The notes: generated from the sequence alone by a model not told the origin. A DNA stretch of 64,000 bases from Lycium barbarum (GCF_019175385.1 NC_083337.1:42446938-42510937); one strand, 5' to 3'; shown: positions 24,593 through 36,730, numbered from the stretch's first letter. Translations and numbers: made by a program.

Positions 24593-27538
24593 TGTAACGA
24601 CCCGTTTGGTCGTTATAGTCTCCTTGGCGTTTTTGTCCGTTTTCAAGCGTTGATTAGCTCACTTTTGACCTGAGCGGACTATCGACACACTTCTCGAGGT
24701 GTCTAGACCGGATTTGGGCAACTTTGATAAAAATGTAGACTTAAAGTGAAAAAACGTTGACTCAATGTTGACGTTTTAGAAAGCAGACCTTTTTCAGAAT
24801 TTTCTAATTTTGAGAGGTCCGGATGGTCGTTTAGAACTTATATGTGTATTTGGTTTGGTTCCCAATGCATTCGGACGCATTTCGGGACTTCGGATAGAAA
24901 ATTGGAATTAAGGCATCGGGGGTTGACTCGGTCAACGAGACTTTCGTTGGAAATTTTGAGATCACGAGTGCATTCGCAGCGTATTTTTGTGTGGGTTTGT
25001 TTGTTTGGTTTGTGAGCAGATGGCCTCGGGAATAACCTAGGATTCCGATTGAAGACTTAGAAAATTTGGGAGATTCTGGTATTTAGTGCTCGCATCAGCA
25101 GCACCGCTGTGGCGGTGTGTTGGCCACTGGGGCAGCCATGAGAATTGTTGGCCATACCACTGTGGCGGTTTCCCAACTATCGTAGCGGCGCCGCTGTAGC
25201 GGCATCTCTACCGCTGTGGCTGTGACGGGCAGTTATTTCTCATTAAATGTGTCTTAAATAAGTCTTAGACCCTTATTATTTCCCATCTCGATATTTGGGC
25301 TTGAGGAAACTGTTCTTGGAGATAATTTGGAGAAATTCTTGGAGGTAAACCTTGCCTAATCCTTTCCTCTTCCTTAATCACAATCATCCTAAATTTCTCC
25401 CTTCCCTTTAACAATCCCTTAGAGGTGGAATTTAAAGAAGGATTTTATGAACTTTCCCTTAGGCTCATATATGATAAATTGATGATGGTTATGCTAAAAT
25501 TTGATGAATCTAAGCCTATTAATCATATATCTTCTACTTTTAACGTTAAATTTAAGAATCAAAGACTTAGGGTTTATACCCAATTTGGGGGTTTTGCTTG
25601 AAATCAGATATTTGGCTAATGTTTGAGCTAAATCAATAATTAGTGGTTGGGTTATGACTACCTAGTACTTCATTTGGTATTGTGCATCTGAATTTCCCGT
25701 TTTCCCCTTGTGGGATCGTTTCCCAAAATTCTTGGGTTAGAATTGACCTAATTGAAATCCTAGCAATATTAGTATCATTCTTCATGATTTTTAATATAGA
25801 GTTCTATTATGCTTATACTACTTTAGTTCTGAGCTTCAGCGGAAGGGTAAGGCAAAGGAGTGAGTTGTTGGTGTTGCAGTTCGGCCATCCAGGTAGGTTA
25901 TGGCTTACCTTTAGTGAGACTTCGTATAGTGAATCACATATTATAATACCGGAGACAGCATGCGAACGTTCGGGTATGAATTCAGGATGGATATTGCCTT
26001 AGGTTGGGCCCTGACGTGTGTTGGGACTAGCCACCCCGTTATGTGTGCCTTGATTGTTACATTGAGTTGGCTTGATGCCATGTGTAGTTGGTAGATATCG
26101 GATTCTATTTTGTCGTCTTGATTTGGATAGATTTGACTCTCCTGTTGTTGGTATTTGTACTTGGATATATTGCTGGCGTACCCACTATTGGAAGTTGAGT
26201 TATTGATATATGTTGGCATACCCACTGTTGGTATTGTGATGTGATATGTTGTTGGTGTACCCCATTGTGGTACTTGTGATATTGAACTTGATTGATTTAC
26301 ATATGTATTGCACACATTCTCTCATACTCACAATGCATGGCCGATACCCGGTGATGATCTGGTATCGTTGATTGAGCGAAACTGATATTTTGATAAACAC
26401 TTTACTTGAGTGATTGTTAAAAGGCCGATGTCTGAAGATCCATTCCATAATCATTGATTATATGAAACCGATATTTGACAAACTCTTTTACTTGAGTGAT
26501 TGTGAGAAGGCCGATGTCCGAGGCTCAATTTCGAAATCGTTGATCGTATGAAACTGATATTTGACAAACTCTTTTACTTGAGTGACTGCGAGATGGCCGA
26601 TGCTCGATGATCTATTCCGGCATCATTATTGCATGTCCGATTCCGATGATATCCCGAAATAGTTGTTAGTGTATGGACTCCGCGGGTCCCCCAGGGTGGT
26701 GCTGGTGAGACTCCCCCTGTGAGCAATTGTCCAGGATCCCGTCTGTCTGTTGGATAAAGATTTGAGACGGGTGACACTTAGATTTCGTGAGTCACGCTTC
26801 GTTGTGCTACCGAGAAGTCGATATTTCCATTCGGAGTACATGTGTACATCTCATTTGCATGGCATAGAATCACATTCATACCATTATTGCACTGCATTGC
26901 ATATGACTTGATTGAGATGTTTGATGATTGGATTGTGATGATTAGATTGGATCGGATATACTCAGACTTGACATATTCAGGTTTAGATGCTTTACATAGG
27001 TGGTGACGGATACTTGATTGCCATTGTATTGCCTCGTGGTTAGTTGGTTTATTTGCTTATCTGCTTATTTATCTAAATTGTGTTAACTATGCTTAGTCAG
27101 CCGATGATGCCTACCAGTACTGTTGTTTGTACTGACCTGGACTTGCTGCATTCTTTTATGAATACAGAGTACCAGGTCGGATCCACTTCTGCGACCCGTG
27201 GCTGATCGACACTTCAGCTTTCTCTCGAGTTTCTAGAGTGAGCATGGCGTCCGTTGACCTTGAAGACTTTCCTATCATATGTCTTATTTTTGCCTTAGAG
27301 ACATAGACATTATGCATTAGTATTCCAGATTGTATTATTCACACTAGACTTTGGTAGTGTTTATTTTCTTCCGCACTTTCTACTACTTATATATAGATAT
27401 ATCATGAGACTTACATATTTGTTCTATTTCGCTGTTTTAACTCATTCTTCGTGTATTTATTCATTGTTGGGTTGAGGGCTGGCTTACTGAGGTGGAAAGG
27501 TAAGTGCCCGAACGACCTAAGCAAAATGGGTCGTGACA
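24593..27538 (+). repeat. 5' LTR of element G
   Basis: The 2946-bp LTR starts TGTAACGACCCG and ends GGGTCGTGACA, directly before the primer site. It contains GC-rich blocks around GCCGCTGTGGCGG (25100-25230), a roughly 50-bp repeat at 26165-26280 (GTACCCACTnTTGG) and a roughly 85-bp repeat at 26377-26640. A block with GTACTGACCTGGACTTGCTG near 27130 corresponds to a module shared by the other LTRs. Confidence 0.82.
26377..26640. repeat. ~85-bp tandem repeat in LTR of G
   Basis: Three copies share ACTGATATTTGACAAACTC, TTTTACTTGAGTGA and GGCCGATG. The last two are nearly identical over their first half. Confidence 0.85.
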
Positions 27539-27541
27539 AAG

Positions 27542-27556
27542 TTAGTATCAGAGCCC
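27542..27556 (+). promoter_or_regulatory. tRNA-Met-like primer binding site of element G
   Basis: TTAGTATCAGAGCCC lies three bases after the LTR end. It differs from TGGTATCAGAGCC at the second and third positions. Confidence 0.75.
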
Positions 27557-27754
27557 TAGGTTACCCAATCTTTAATACAAGAGCGTGTCTAGTAGAGTCT
27601 CGTGGATCGGTACGGTGAGCTCCGTACTTATCTACGGGAGGCTATAGGACATTAGGAAATCTCACTTTCTTTCTTTCCGCCGTGCTACTTTATTCAAATT
27701 GGTATCTAGAAAAGTCAAATTGGTATCTGACTCTTATCTCTTCTCTCACAGATA

Positions 27755-29304
27755 GTGAGGACTCGAGCTACTATTTCCCGAGGTCAGGTGCCAGAGCCCG
27801 CAGCTATGACTGGAACCAGAGGGCGAGCGACAACTAGAGGGCGTGACAGAGCGAGAGGCTGCAGGGCTGTCCAACTAGGGGTAGAGCTCTAATAGTGGGC
27901 CAGCGATGAGAGAGGTCTCCATCTCCCGAGCTCGAGTATCAGCCGGGTAGAGACCACGCCTCAGAGGATAGAGTGGCCCCAGCACAAACACAGCCTGAGT
28001 TTACTTCTGACCAGGACGCGCATGACACTATGGCCAGGATTTTACTTCAACTTGTTGCCCAGCAGGTGGCCGCCGGTCTTACTACTCCCTGTGGGGGTTC
28101 ACAGACTAGGGTTGGGGCGCAGACCCCTGAGCAGGGACCTACACGGGTAGCACATCCCGCCGCAGCTATGGCTCCTTGCATTGATGTTATACCCGCCCCT
28201 GGTGAGGATATTAGGCCCGTGGATGACGCTGTTATGACTGCTACTGATCAGGACCTGGTGGCAAGATTCAAGAAGTTAGAGCCGCCGAGGTTCTCTGGTA
28301 CTTCATCTGAGGATGCCTATGAGTTTATTCTTGATATACATGAGTTGTTGCATCGTATGGGGATAGTGGAGACCCATGGCGTTGATTATGGTCCTAACAG
28401 TTTCTACGGTGACGCGAAGACGTGGTGGAGGTATTTCGTGGCGTGCAGACCTGAGGGTTCTCCTTCTTTCACTTGGACTCAGTTCTACCGGGCCTTCCTT
28501 GAGAAGTATGTGCCCTGGTCTTTGAGAGAGGCTCGTAGGGAGCATTTTTTACACCTTGAGCAGAGAGGCATTACCTTGGAGTCCTATGTTACCCGTTTTC
28601 TTTTATTTAGCCTGTTATTCTATTCCGTTGATCCCTACTGAGGCCGACAGGATCAGGCGCTTTGTTGGAGGACTAGTGGGCTCATTACAGATTTTTTGTC
28701 TTCAGATGGAGTCTATGGGGGTTTCCTTCAAGTCCATTATTGAGCATGCTTCTATGGTTGAGGGCGCTAAGGCCCGTGCTTTTAGTGGTGGTGACAAGAG
28801 GCCACGTCAGACTGGCAGTTTTGGGGGTTCTGGTACGAGAGGCACTGATCAGTTTTCGAGGCCACCTCAACCCTATTCCGATTGTCCCGTACATTCAACA
28901 TTTTTGTCTTCCTTTAGTGAGCCACCTAGGCAGAGTGCTCCTGAGAGTTCGTTTTCCAGACCAGTGGACAGGGCTATTTCATCTGGGTCTTCAGCTTCTG
29001 TGTTTCAGCACTCGACTCCTTTTACCTATTACTCTTATGGAGAGGTTGGGCATAGTGCCAGGAGATGTCCCCGACCCAGGCGTGATTATCAGCTGCCGAG
29101 GACTCGTGTACCATCTAGTGGTCGAGGTTGGACTTCTCAAAGAGGAAGTGCTCAGTCAGGCCGCGGTACTTCCCTTGGTTCTAGAGGTGGGTCCAGTCAG
29201 CTAGAGGTGGTACTCAGAGTGCGAGAGGGAGATTCCAGACTGAGCGTGGTGGAGCCCATTGTTATTCATTCCCTGGTAGGTCTGAGGCAGAGGCCTCAAA
29301 TGTT
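27755..29304 (+). pseudogene. Gag remnant of element G
   Basis: The original N-terminal frame seems to include the ATG at 27806 (MTGTRGRATTRGRDRARG) but soon hits stops. The main open piece, 27973-28641, carries the retrotransposon gag core (KKLEPPRFSGTSSEDAYEFI, then DAKTWWRYFV, FYRAFLEKYVP). A frameshift near 28600 moves the reading to the frame ending at 29308 (IPTEADRIRRFVGGL). The CCHC knuckle has decayed: the expected CysxxCys reads YYSYGEVGHSARRC, so its first two ligands are Tyr. A further frameshift separates gag from protease. Confidence 0.8.
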
Positions 29305-29793
29305 GTGATCTCAGGTATCATTTCTGTCCATCATAGAGCAGCACCTGTGTTATTTGATCCTGGATCCACTTATTCGTATGTATCTGCATTTCATGCAGTT
29401 GGTTGGGATTTGCCTTGTGATAGCATAGATAAACCTGTTCACGTGTCTACTCCGGTCGGAGATTCTATGGTTGTTGATCGAGTCTACCGATCTTGTTTGT
29501 TTACTTTTATGGGGTACAATACTTGGATAGATTTAATGATTCTTGATATGGTGGACTTTGATATTATATTGGGTATGTCCTGGCTTTCTCCTTACCATGC
29601 GATCTTGGACTGTCATGCCAAGACAATCACTTTAGCCATGCCGGGCATTCCTAGGCTTGAGTGGAGTGGTACTCCTAGTCCCTCTTCGAAGAAGATCATT
29701 TCCTTCCTTCGGGCGAAAACGTTAGTAAGTAAGGGGTGTTTAGCGTACTTGCCGCACATTCGTGATACGACTGTTGCATCTCTACCCTTTTAG
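29305..29793 (+). pseudogene. Aspartic protease domain of element G
   Basis: The 162-codon frame contains VLFDPGSTYSYVS at the active site and MVDFDIILGMSWLSPYHA further on, the two marks of the gypsy protease region. DPGST replaces the classic DSG/DTG, as in related plant elements. The frame closes with a stop, where an intact polyprotein would run into RT. Confidence 0.8.
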
Positions 29794-30803
29794 TATATCC
29801 TTATTGTGAGCGAGTTCATGGAGGTATTTCCATCGAATTCACCGGCTATGCCACCCGATCGCGACATTGATTTCTATATCGACGTGGACCCAGGCACTCG
29901 TCCCATTTCCATCCCACCATATCGAGTGGTACCTGCCGAATTGAGGGAGCTTAAGGAATAATTACAAGATATATTGAGCAAGGAGTTCATTAGACCGAGC
30001 GTCTCCCCCTGAGGTGCTCCAGTGTTATTCATGAAGAAGAAAGATGGGACCAAGAGGATGTGTATTGATTACCGCCAGTTGAACAAGGTCACTATTCAGA
30101 ACAACTGCCCTATGCCTCGTATTGATGAACTATTTGACCAGCTTCAGGGTGCTTTGGTGTTTTTGAAGATTGATTTGCATTCTGTCTATCACCAGTTGAA
30201 GATCAGGGCGGAGGATATTCCGAAATAGCCTTTCGGACAAGATATAGCCATTATGAGATTCTAGTGATATCTTCTGGGCTTACCAATGCCCCGGCTGCAT
30301 TTATGACTTTGATGAATGGCATTTTTAGGCTGTTCCTGGATTCCTTTGTGATTGTGTTTATTGATGACATCTTGGTATATTCCAAGAGTAGCGAGGAGCA
30401 TGAGAGTCATCTTCGTACCGTTCTTGGGTTATTGAAGAAACATAACTTGTTTGCTAAATTTTCCAAGTGTGAGTTCTGGTTGGAGTCTGTAGCATTCTTA
30501 GGCCATGTGGTATCCAATGAGGGGATTATGGTTGATCCACAGAAGATTGAAGCTGTGAAGGGGTGGGCGAGGCCCACTACGGTTACTGAGATTCGTAGTC
30601 TTGTGGGTTTGGCCAGTTACTACCGTTTCTTGGTGAAGGGTTCTGCTGCCATTGCTTTATCCTTGACTAGATTGACTCAAAAGGATGTTCCCTTCCAGTG
30701 GACGGATGATTATGAGGAGAGCTTCCAAAGGTTCAAGCCTTTTTTTACCACAGCCTCGATCCTAGCCTTACCTGTGGAAGGTAAGGACTTCGCTATCTAT
30801 TGA
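29794..30803 (+). pseudogene. Reverse transcriptase remnant of element G
   Basis: The fragments read in order: [30 protein letters not shown] followed by a stop, [20 protein letters not shown] with [22 protein letters not shown], then a frameshift near 30230. The second frame carries the active-site FIDD ([12 protein letters not shown]), [20 protein letters not shown] and [16 protein letters not shown]. Stops lie at about 29959, 30011 and 30228. It cannot be functional. Confidence 0.82.
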
Positions 30804-31205
30804 TATGCTTCCCTTATGGGTTTGGGTGAGGTGTTGATGCAGGAGGGTAGAGTGATAGCTTATGCTTCCCGTCAGTTAAAAGTTCACGAGAAGAATTACC
30901 CTACCTATGATTTGGAGTTGTTAGCCATAGTCTTCGCCTTGAAGCTTTGGAGGCATTACTTGTACGGTTTCCATTGTGAGGTTTTTACCGATCACCGTAA
31001 CCTTCAGCATGTGTTTACCCAACCCTGGTAAAGCCAATGTGGTGGCTAATGCCTTGAGTCGCAAAGCAGTGAGTATGGGGAGTTTAGCTCGATTGTTTTT
31101 TTCTGAGTGTCTGTTGGCCATAGAGGTTCAGGCTCTAGCCAACAGTTTCGTCCGTCTTGATATTTCAACCCCGGGCAGGATTTTGAATATTTTGAATGAG
31201 GGTTT
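30804..31205 (+). pseudogene. RNase H remnant of element G with internal deletion
   Basis: RNase H motifs follow the [19 protein letters not shown], then [20 protein letters not shown] and [14 protein letters not shown]. At about 31020 the frame jumps from FTQ to [13 protein letters not shown], which removes some 25 residues normally found between them and shifts the frame. A short tail follows and is lost near the G tract. Integrase is absent. Confidence 0.8.
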
Positions 31206-31211
31206 CAAATT

Positions 31212-31232
31212 GGGGGGGGGGGGGGGGGGGGG
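31212..31232. repeat. 21-nt G homopolymer at element boundary
   Basis: Twenty-one consecutive G residues separate the tail of element G from sequence leading into element C. Such a tract is rare in this AT-rich window and may be a sequencing or assembly artefact at a junction. Confidence 0.9.
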
Positions 31233-31293
31233 AGAATTCGGTGGTGGAGTGTCTTTCTTTCCATTTTTGTCCCTTAGACCTATTTCTATTCCT

Positions 31294-32190
31294 ATAAATT
31301 CGGGCAGCACCTCCCCTGTTTATATGCCTAGCCTGAAATCACAATCCAACAACCAACTATAACAACAAAAATACCAACATCAATAACATCATTTCCAACA
31401 CCAATATGTACCATAAAACAGCCCACACGCTGTTTTCCAACTTCCATAACTAACAAACTTACTACACGATTGTTTAGCGACTTTATCTCCGTAAATAAGC
31501 CTTAAATAATACCACAAGAGAAAGATTCATACCTTTTTTCTTGTTAAGACAACAATATCCTCAATATCCACGCTAATATCCACCGCAAAACAATACTAGA
31601 ATCACAACCATGCATTACCCGGACCTAAACCACCACTCCGATGCTTGAAAATTTCTCACTTTTGTTTTCCTCACTCTCTCTCTCTTCAATTTCTGGAAAT
31701 TTCTGGGATAAATCTGGTGAAAAAAGGGGGTTCTTACCCTTTTTATAAGGGTTAAATTCGGGCCGGGTCACTGTAGCAGCACTGTAGCTCGCGTTTCTGC
31801 TCTGTAGCCGAACTTGTAACGTCCATAATTCTCTACTCCGATGTCCTATCGATGAGCGGTTTGTTGCGTTGTAACCTAGACTCGACGAACTTCATTTTAG
31901 GATTTTGTTTCACTTTAAAACACTTCATATGCTAAGGGATATTCGTCCCCCAAGTTGGACCACAATTTTCACACAAAACATTGCCCATCCTTTCTCCACA
32001 CTTGTACTACTTCATTTCTTCCACTCATTTCCTTATAAAACCTTCCGGTATACCTTATATACATCCTTCACTCGTTAAATATACTTAATAATTCTTGCTC
32101 CTTATATTCCAAAGTGGTTTACTTAACCTTAACTCAATGTACTTATGTTTCGAATTTGATAAGTGCTCTTTGAAGATACGGGGTGTAACA
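31294..32190 (-). repeat. Partial 3' LTR of element C
   Basis: It matches the LTR of E from ATTCGGGCAGCACCTCCCCT (compare about 58965) to the end GGGTGTAACA. The outer two thirds of the LTR are missing, lost at the junction with element G. About 897 bp remain. Confidence 0.8.
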
Positions 32191-32226
32191 TCCTTCCCCC
32201 CTTAGAAACATTCGTCCTCGAATGTT
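32191..32226 (-). promoter_or_regulatory. Polypurine tract and palindrome of element C
   Basis: On the minus strand CTAAGGGGGGAAGGA abuts the LTR start TGTTACACC. Just upstream is the palindrome AACATTCGAGGACGAATGTT (32207-32226). Confidence 0.85.
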
Positions 32227-34476
32227 GCAGTATTGACAACCCACAACACCATCTTTGATTCGTTAGAACAATTATGTTTTTCCTTTAGGGTCTGATTACC
32301 ATTTGCTTAAACTATAACTTTTCTCATTCTTTCTTAACTCTTTTATTGCCTTCAGTCATCTTCTTTCACTTCTTTGTCCTCATGTACATGATCGGAAATT
32401 AATTAGCATCTCACTCTTGTTCTTTCTCCATTATGGTAGTATTGACTTGCCGTGCCATAACTATTCATCGTCCTGTAAGTACGCTCCCCCTTTTTTTCTC
32501 ACACCTTGTTCCCTTGTTAGTGGGCAGCTACCGTTCTCTCTCTACAACGCCCTCTTTGCGTTTACTCCTTCGGTGCCATCTCGGGCTATCCTCTTTGTAC
32601 CCGTTGATTTTAGATATACACTGTACCGATTTTTTTTGTAGTCCATTAGTCAGGCTCTCTAATCCTTACATCCTTGCCGCCATCTCTTTTATCCTTACAT
32701 TCCAAATGTTTACCCAACATAACTGTGTCGCTAGTGAACCTAATGGTTATGTTCCTTTCTAAATCATTATCCGAAATACGTATATACGTAATGTTTCTTC
32801 GCTATTTATTATCCTTCGTAGTTCAGTTACACTTATGGCAGACTTATAATCCGAGTTCAACTAATTTCATAGCTCGCAACATCTTTGAGCTCCTGCTACA
32901 ACTTTTTCTTTAATTCCTTCCCTCACATCTATCAATACAATCCCAGAAGCATAGGACTACGGCAATCCTTTTATTATGAATCTCTTGCAACGCAAGTATA
33001 CTTATCTTCAAATTTCTTTGTATCGATGATCGTTTCGTCAGTTGTTATTCCTTGTTGGCTTTCCGGTGTGACCTTATTACAATTGTAGTTGGGCATAGCT
33101 TCACGTTGACGGTTCATATAATTCCATAGCATATGCTCTCATGTTCGGTATAATTAGTAATCCACGAAATGTTTTCTAATATCCGGTGAACCCTTTTATT
33201 TCCATTCATAAGAGTAGCGTTCTTCTTTTCTTCAGAAATTTCCAAACTACCAATCATTGTTCCTTTTATTACAATTGTCATTGTCATCCCAAGTGTTCTT
33301 TGGGTTCGTCATCCTCTCCAACACCCTTTGTAAATTTATCTTAGAGCCCTTTCTTGCTCTTTTCATTACCCTTTAGGTCATGTCACTGCATACTTAGGTA
33401 CGGCGCAATTTATTTTTTGTCCGATTCGAGGGATTCAAATCATGGTCTAAAAATGTCATAGCTCATGTCGGCGTGAAGCATTCTCTTAAGGTGTCTTCCA
33501 TAGTTTATTCCTATGTCTACCTCATGGTACACTTATTGTCAATTCGTTTCTACGTCTTTCCATTATCTTCATGATATGCCAATACGCCTCGAACTCTGGT
33601 CCCGAGCTAATAAATCTCATTTTCTGGAGCTTGAAACGTCATAGTTCCTTTCAAGTCTAGTATGTTCTTCCCCCCTTATTAAGGAGGTCCTTATACGTCC
33701 ATAGACTTCGAGTAACCGTCGTCTTCGGTAATTATCTGTCGCCCTCACAATCTTCTTAGGGTCGGTGTTCCGTTATCGTATGGTCTGACTTGTCTATCTT
33801 CTTGCTAGTTACAGTCTTGTATCCAATCCGAATACTTATAAGGGTTAGATCCAATTCCGATGCCTTCTTTTCCGTCTTTTCGCACCTCTGTCTTTTTATG
33901 ACTAACGATTTTCCGGACCTGCAAGTTAATGGGGACATCGAGATTCACCCCGTCCTTTATGAAGTCTTCGACTATACCTTACTCCTTGTTTTTCTATTCC
34001 CGACTTTTCTTATAACATATCTAGAATTCTTCTTACCTCGAGTTCTTCTTCCATTTATGTCTATAACATTATTTTTTTCTTTTCAACATTTCCATACCCT
34101 TCCATCCACTACTAGTCCTTTCACTCGCTTAGCTCACTTACTCATAATCCTTCTTAACTATGCATTTATGTCGCAGCTGTGCATCCAAGTTTTTCGAGCG
34201 TCCTGCTACCTTTGCTCTTAGCACAAAATTCTTACAGTTTACACTCTCTCTATCCTCGTTCATCGAACCTTTATCTATATTTATGATGCTACGGCCGAGT
34301 GGTCTTCCATGCACGTTCCTTACATTTCATTCCATTTCCTCTATGATCAAATCTCTCGGTCTTCACGTGAATTCTTATTCCATGCCATTAATTTTCTAAT
34401 CAATTGTATCGACTCATCATCCTTATTCTTTCCTCGATGAGTAATCGGTGTCCTACCGCCAACTCGTTAAAGTATC
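32227..34476 (-). other. Internal non-pol region of element C
   Basis: This stretch is pyrimidine-rich on the plus strand and purine-rich on the element's own strand. It aligns in patches with 60215-62500 of element E: compare 33667-33750 with 61497-61575, and 33830-33960 with 61670-61800. In the latter pair the minus-strand frames encode similar peptides (DVPINLQVRKIVSHKKTE against GVPINSLA, stop, GTTSHERQK). No known domain is recognised. It may be a decayed element-specific reading frame or an untranslated region. Open frames on the plus strand here, up to 143 codons, are taken as chance. Confidence 0.5.
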
Positions 34477-36520
34477 TGTTACACCTCGGGAATTCCCCCA
34501 TGAACGTATAGTGAATAGAGTAACGAAGAATGCCAGTATATGATGTTATAACAAGAAGGGAACGACGTTTGACGACCCTAAGTATGATTTCAAAGGCAAT
34601 TGCAATGAAGGGTAGGTCATGCTCCACAATGACTAATTATAGGTTTTGGAAATGTGAAAAGTTGCTGGTTTGCATTCTGGCCAATTGGTCGTAAAATGAA
34701 ATACGGACCGTAAAGTGGTATACGGTCCGTAAACTGCCATGTCGTATTTCAGCTTCCAAAAACTTCAACTTTCTGTCAAAAGCTGGAATGGTTAAAGACG
34801 ACTTGGAATACGGACCGTAAACTGAAATACGGCCCGTAAACTGAGTCGTAAACCACCATGTCCTCAGCCTGACTATCTGTTTCTATCATCCTTAAATATG
34901 ACCACGAAATACGGTCCGTAAACTGTGTTTACGACCACTGTGCACTTTCGACGACTGTTCATTTAAGATCAGATTTTGGTTTATTAATAAGAGACCAAGT
35001 TCATTATTTCACTTCTACATGACACCCCTTCTCTCTAAAACATCTCTCTACATAAATTCCACAAGAATTCAAGGATATTTGGTGATCAACAACATAAACT
35101 AAGTGAATCAAGTATAAGAAAACCTATTAAGGATCATACAAGTCAAGAAATCTCATTGGAGATAAACTAGGGTTTTGCTCAAGTGGAGTATTATCAACCA
35201 AGGCTTGTTCCTACGACATCTAAGGTAAGATTTATGATGTTTCTATGTTGTTTAAGGTATTTAAGAGTTGAAATACTTGGATTGTAGAGAGGTATGGCAA
35301 AATGGGTCATGAATGTGGAATAGTGCCATTTTGAGAAATAGTTTGAATTGAGTTATGAGTCTTGATGTATTGTGATGTAAATGTGTTATAAATAATGTTG
35401 AGAACATGAGATGAGCAATGTACGTGAATGGACATAGTTGTGTGTTATAGCCATGGATATGAGTAATTGAAAGTAAGTCTAGAAATGCGGATAATGTGGA
35501 TGAATAATAATTATTGTCATGGTAATGTGAATGCATTATTGACGTTTGGGAATTGATATACGCTATGGAGGAATGTCGTATAAATAAAGGAGAGGCTGTC
35601 CGATTTTCTCTAGTTTTGGTCAGATATGCGAGCTATCAATTCTAATGATAGTATGACTTTAATGAAGGTAGAAACGCTAGCATTGGAGGTGAACGCGCAA
35701 GTGTAAAATAGTGAACGGAAAAGGTATGTAAGGCTAACCCTTCTTTCATAAGGCATGGTTCTTTGGCCAAATATCTAACTCTTCTATGAGACTGTGATGT
35801 CCTTCAAATGACTTGATCTCCCGAGCTAGTAAGCTCATGATTCTTGATACGCCACGATTTTACTAAATCCCTCGTATGACGAGTAAGCCTATAAAGATAA
35901 ATGTGATGAATGACGATAATAGTAATAACAATGTTTATGACGATTATGATAATGATGTAAATAGTAAAGATGCTTATGAGCTATTATGTATATGTGTCTA
36001 TATGATTACGTAATGCGCGCGCACCTCTGCAGATGGTACGGATAACCCTGACACCTTGGTAGGGCCAGGTAGATATAACCCTGACGCCTTGGTAGGGCCA
36101 AGTAGATGTAACCCTGAAGCCTTGGTAGGGCCAGATATGAGTAACCTTGAGCCTTGGTAGGGCCAGGTATGAGTAACCTTGAGTGATATGGGCATAACGG
36201 GGTCCTGTCCCGCTTATGTGATATGTTATACTCTTCTTAGAGACTCGTAGACATGTGAATATAGTTAGATCTGTCCGGCCTTGTCGGCCAATATTTTGTA
36301 TATTATTTTGATAGCCTTGACGGCTCATGTACATTGACGTGGTATAGATGCCAACCATGACATGAAAGCATTGTCGTCCAATGGGACTAGCAGGAATGGT
36401 GATTAGAAATGTATGTTTAATTATGTGGCTCACCTAAATGTAAGTGAAGTGTAAGCCAAGGGGTGCCCGGGGTGGGCTAGCACCGGGAGCTCGTCGCGGC
36501 CCTCTAGACGGGTCATGACA
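34477..36520 (+). repeat. 5' LTR of element A
   Basis: The 2044-bp LTR starts TGTTACACCTCGGG and ends GGGTCATGACA before the primer site. ACGGACCGT-type palindromes lie at about 34693-34930. A TATTAATAAGAG block near 34982 may be the LTR promoter. It is the same family as F (53154) and D (55130). Like F, it lacks a block of about 400 bp, with TACTGAGTATGTA, that D retains. Confidence 0.87.
36031..36182. repeat. ~38-bp minisatellite in LTR of A
   Basis: Four copies centre on CCTTGGTAGGGCCAGGTA with TAACCCTGA-type spacers. LTRs D and F have two or three related copies. Confidence 0.87.
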
Positions 36521-36524
36521 AAAG

Positions 36525-36541
36525 TGGTATCAGAGCAGTTC
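36525..36541 (+). promoter_or_regulatory. tRNA-Met primer binding site of element A
   Basis: TGGTATCAGAGCAGTT starts five bases after the LTR end. The first 12 bases match the standard complement of plant initiator tRNA-Met. Confidence 0.9.
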
Positions 36542-36730
36542 AGTCCTAGGGTGTGTCTACGAGCCGTGTCTAGTAGAGTCTTGGTTATGGGTGTGTTGAG
36601 CGCCACACTTATAAACAAGCAGTTGCGAGCATTTTAGGAATGATTGATCTTCTTTCTTCATAAGAATCGTGCGGTAGAGCTATGATATGAGAAGTTCTTG
36701 TTCTTTAATCGTGTATTGTCTATTTCAGAA

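Larger units (their letters stand above)
24593..31211 (+). mobile_element. Ty3/gypsy element G, truncated
   Basis: A long 5' LTR (24593-27538) is followed by a primer site, gag, protease, reverse transcriptase and the first part of RNase H. Integrase, polypurine tract and 3' LTR are missing. The element ends near a 21-nt G tract at 31212. G is inserted in the 5' LTR of H after TATGG (24588-24592). Frameshifts occur in every gene. It belongs to a lineage different from A and H, since its gag, LTR and protease sequences are distinct. Confidence 0.83.
31294..34476 (-). mobile_element. Ty3/gypsy-like element C, minus strand, partial
   Basis: A truncated 3' LTR (31294-32190) is followed by a polypurine tract and about 2.3 kb of internal sequence, then cut at 34476 by the LTR of element A. 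LTR and internal region are both homologous to element E (57643-64000). No gag, RT or integrase is seen in the remaining part. Confidence 0.78.

Noticed and set aside
33790..34221. 143-codon plus-strand open frame
   Set aside because: It is antisense to the purine-rich strand of element C. The homologous region of element E does not keep it open.
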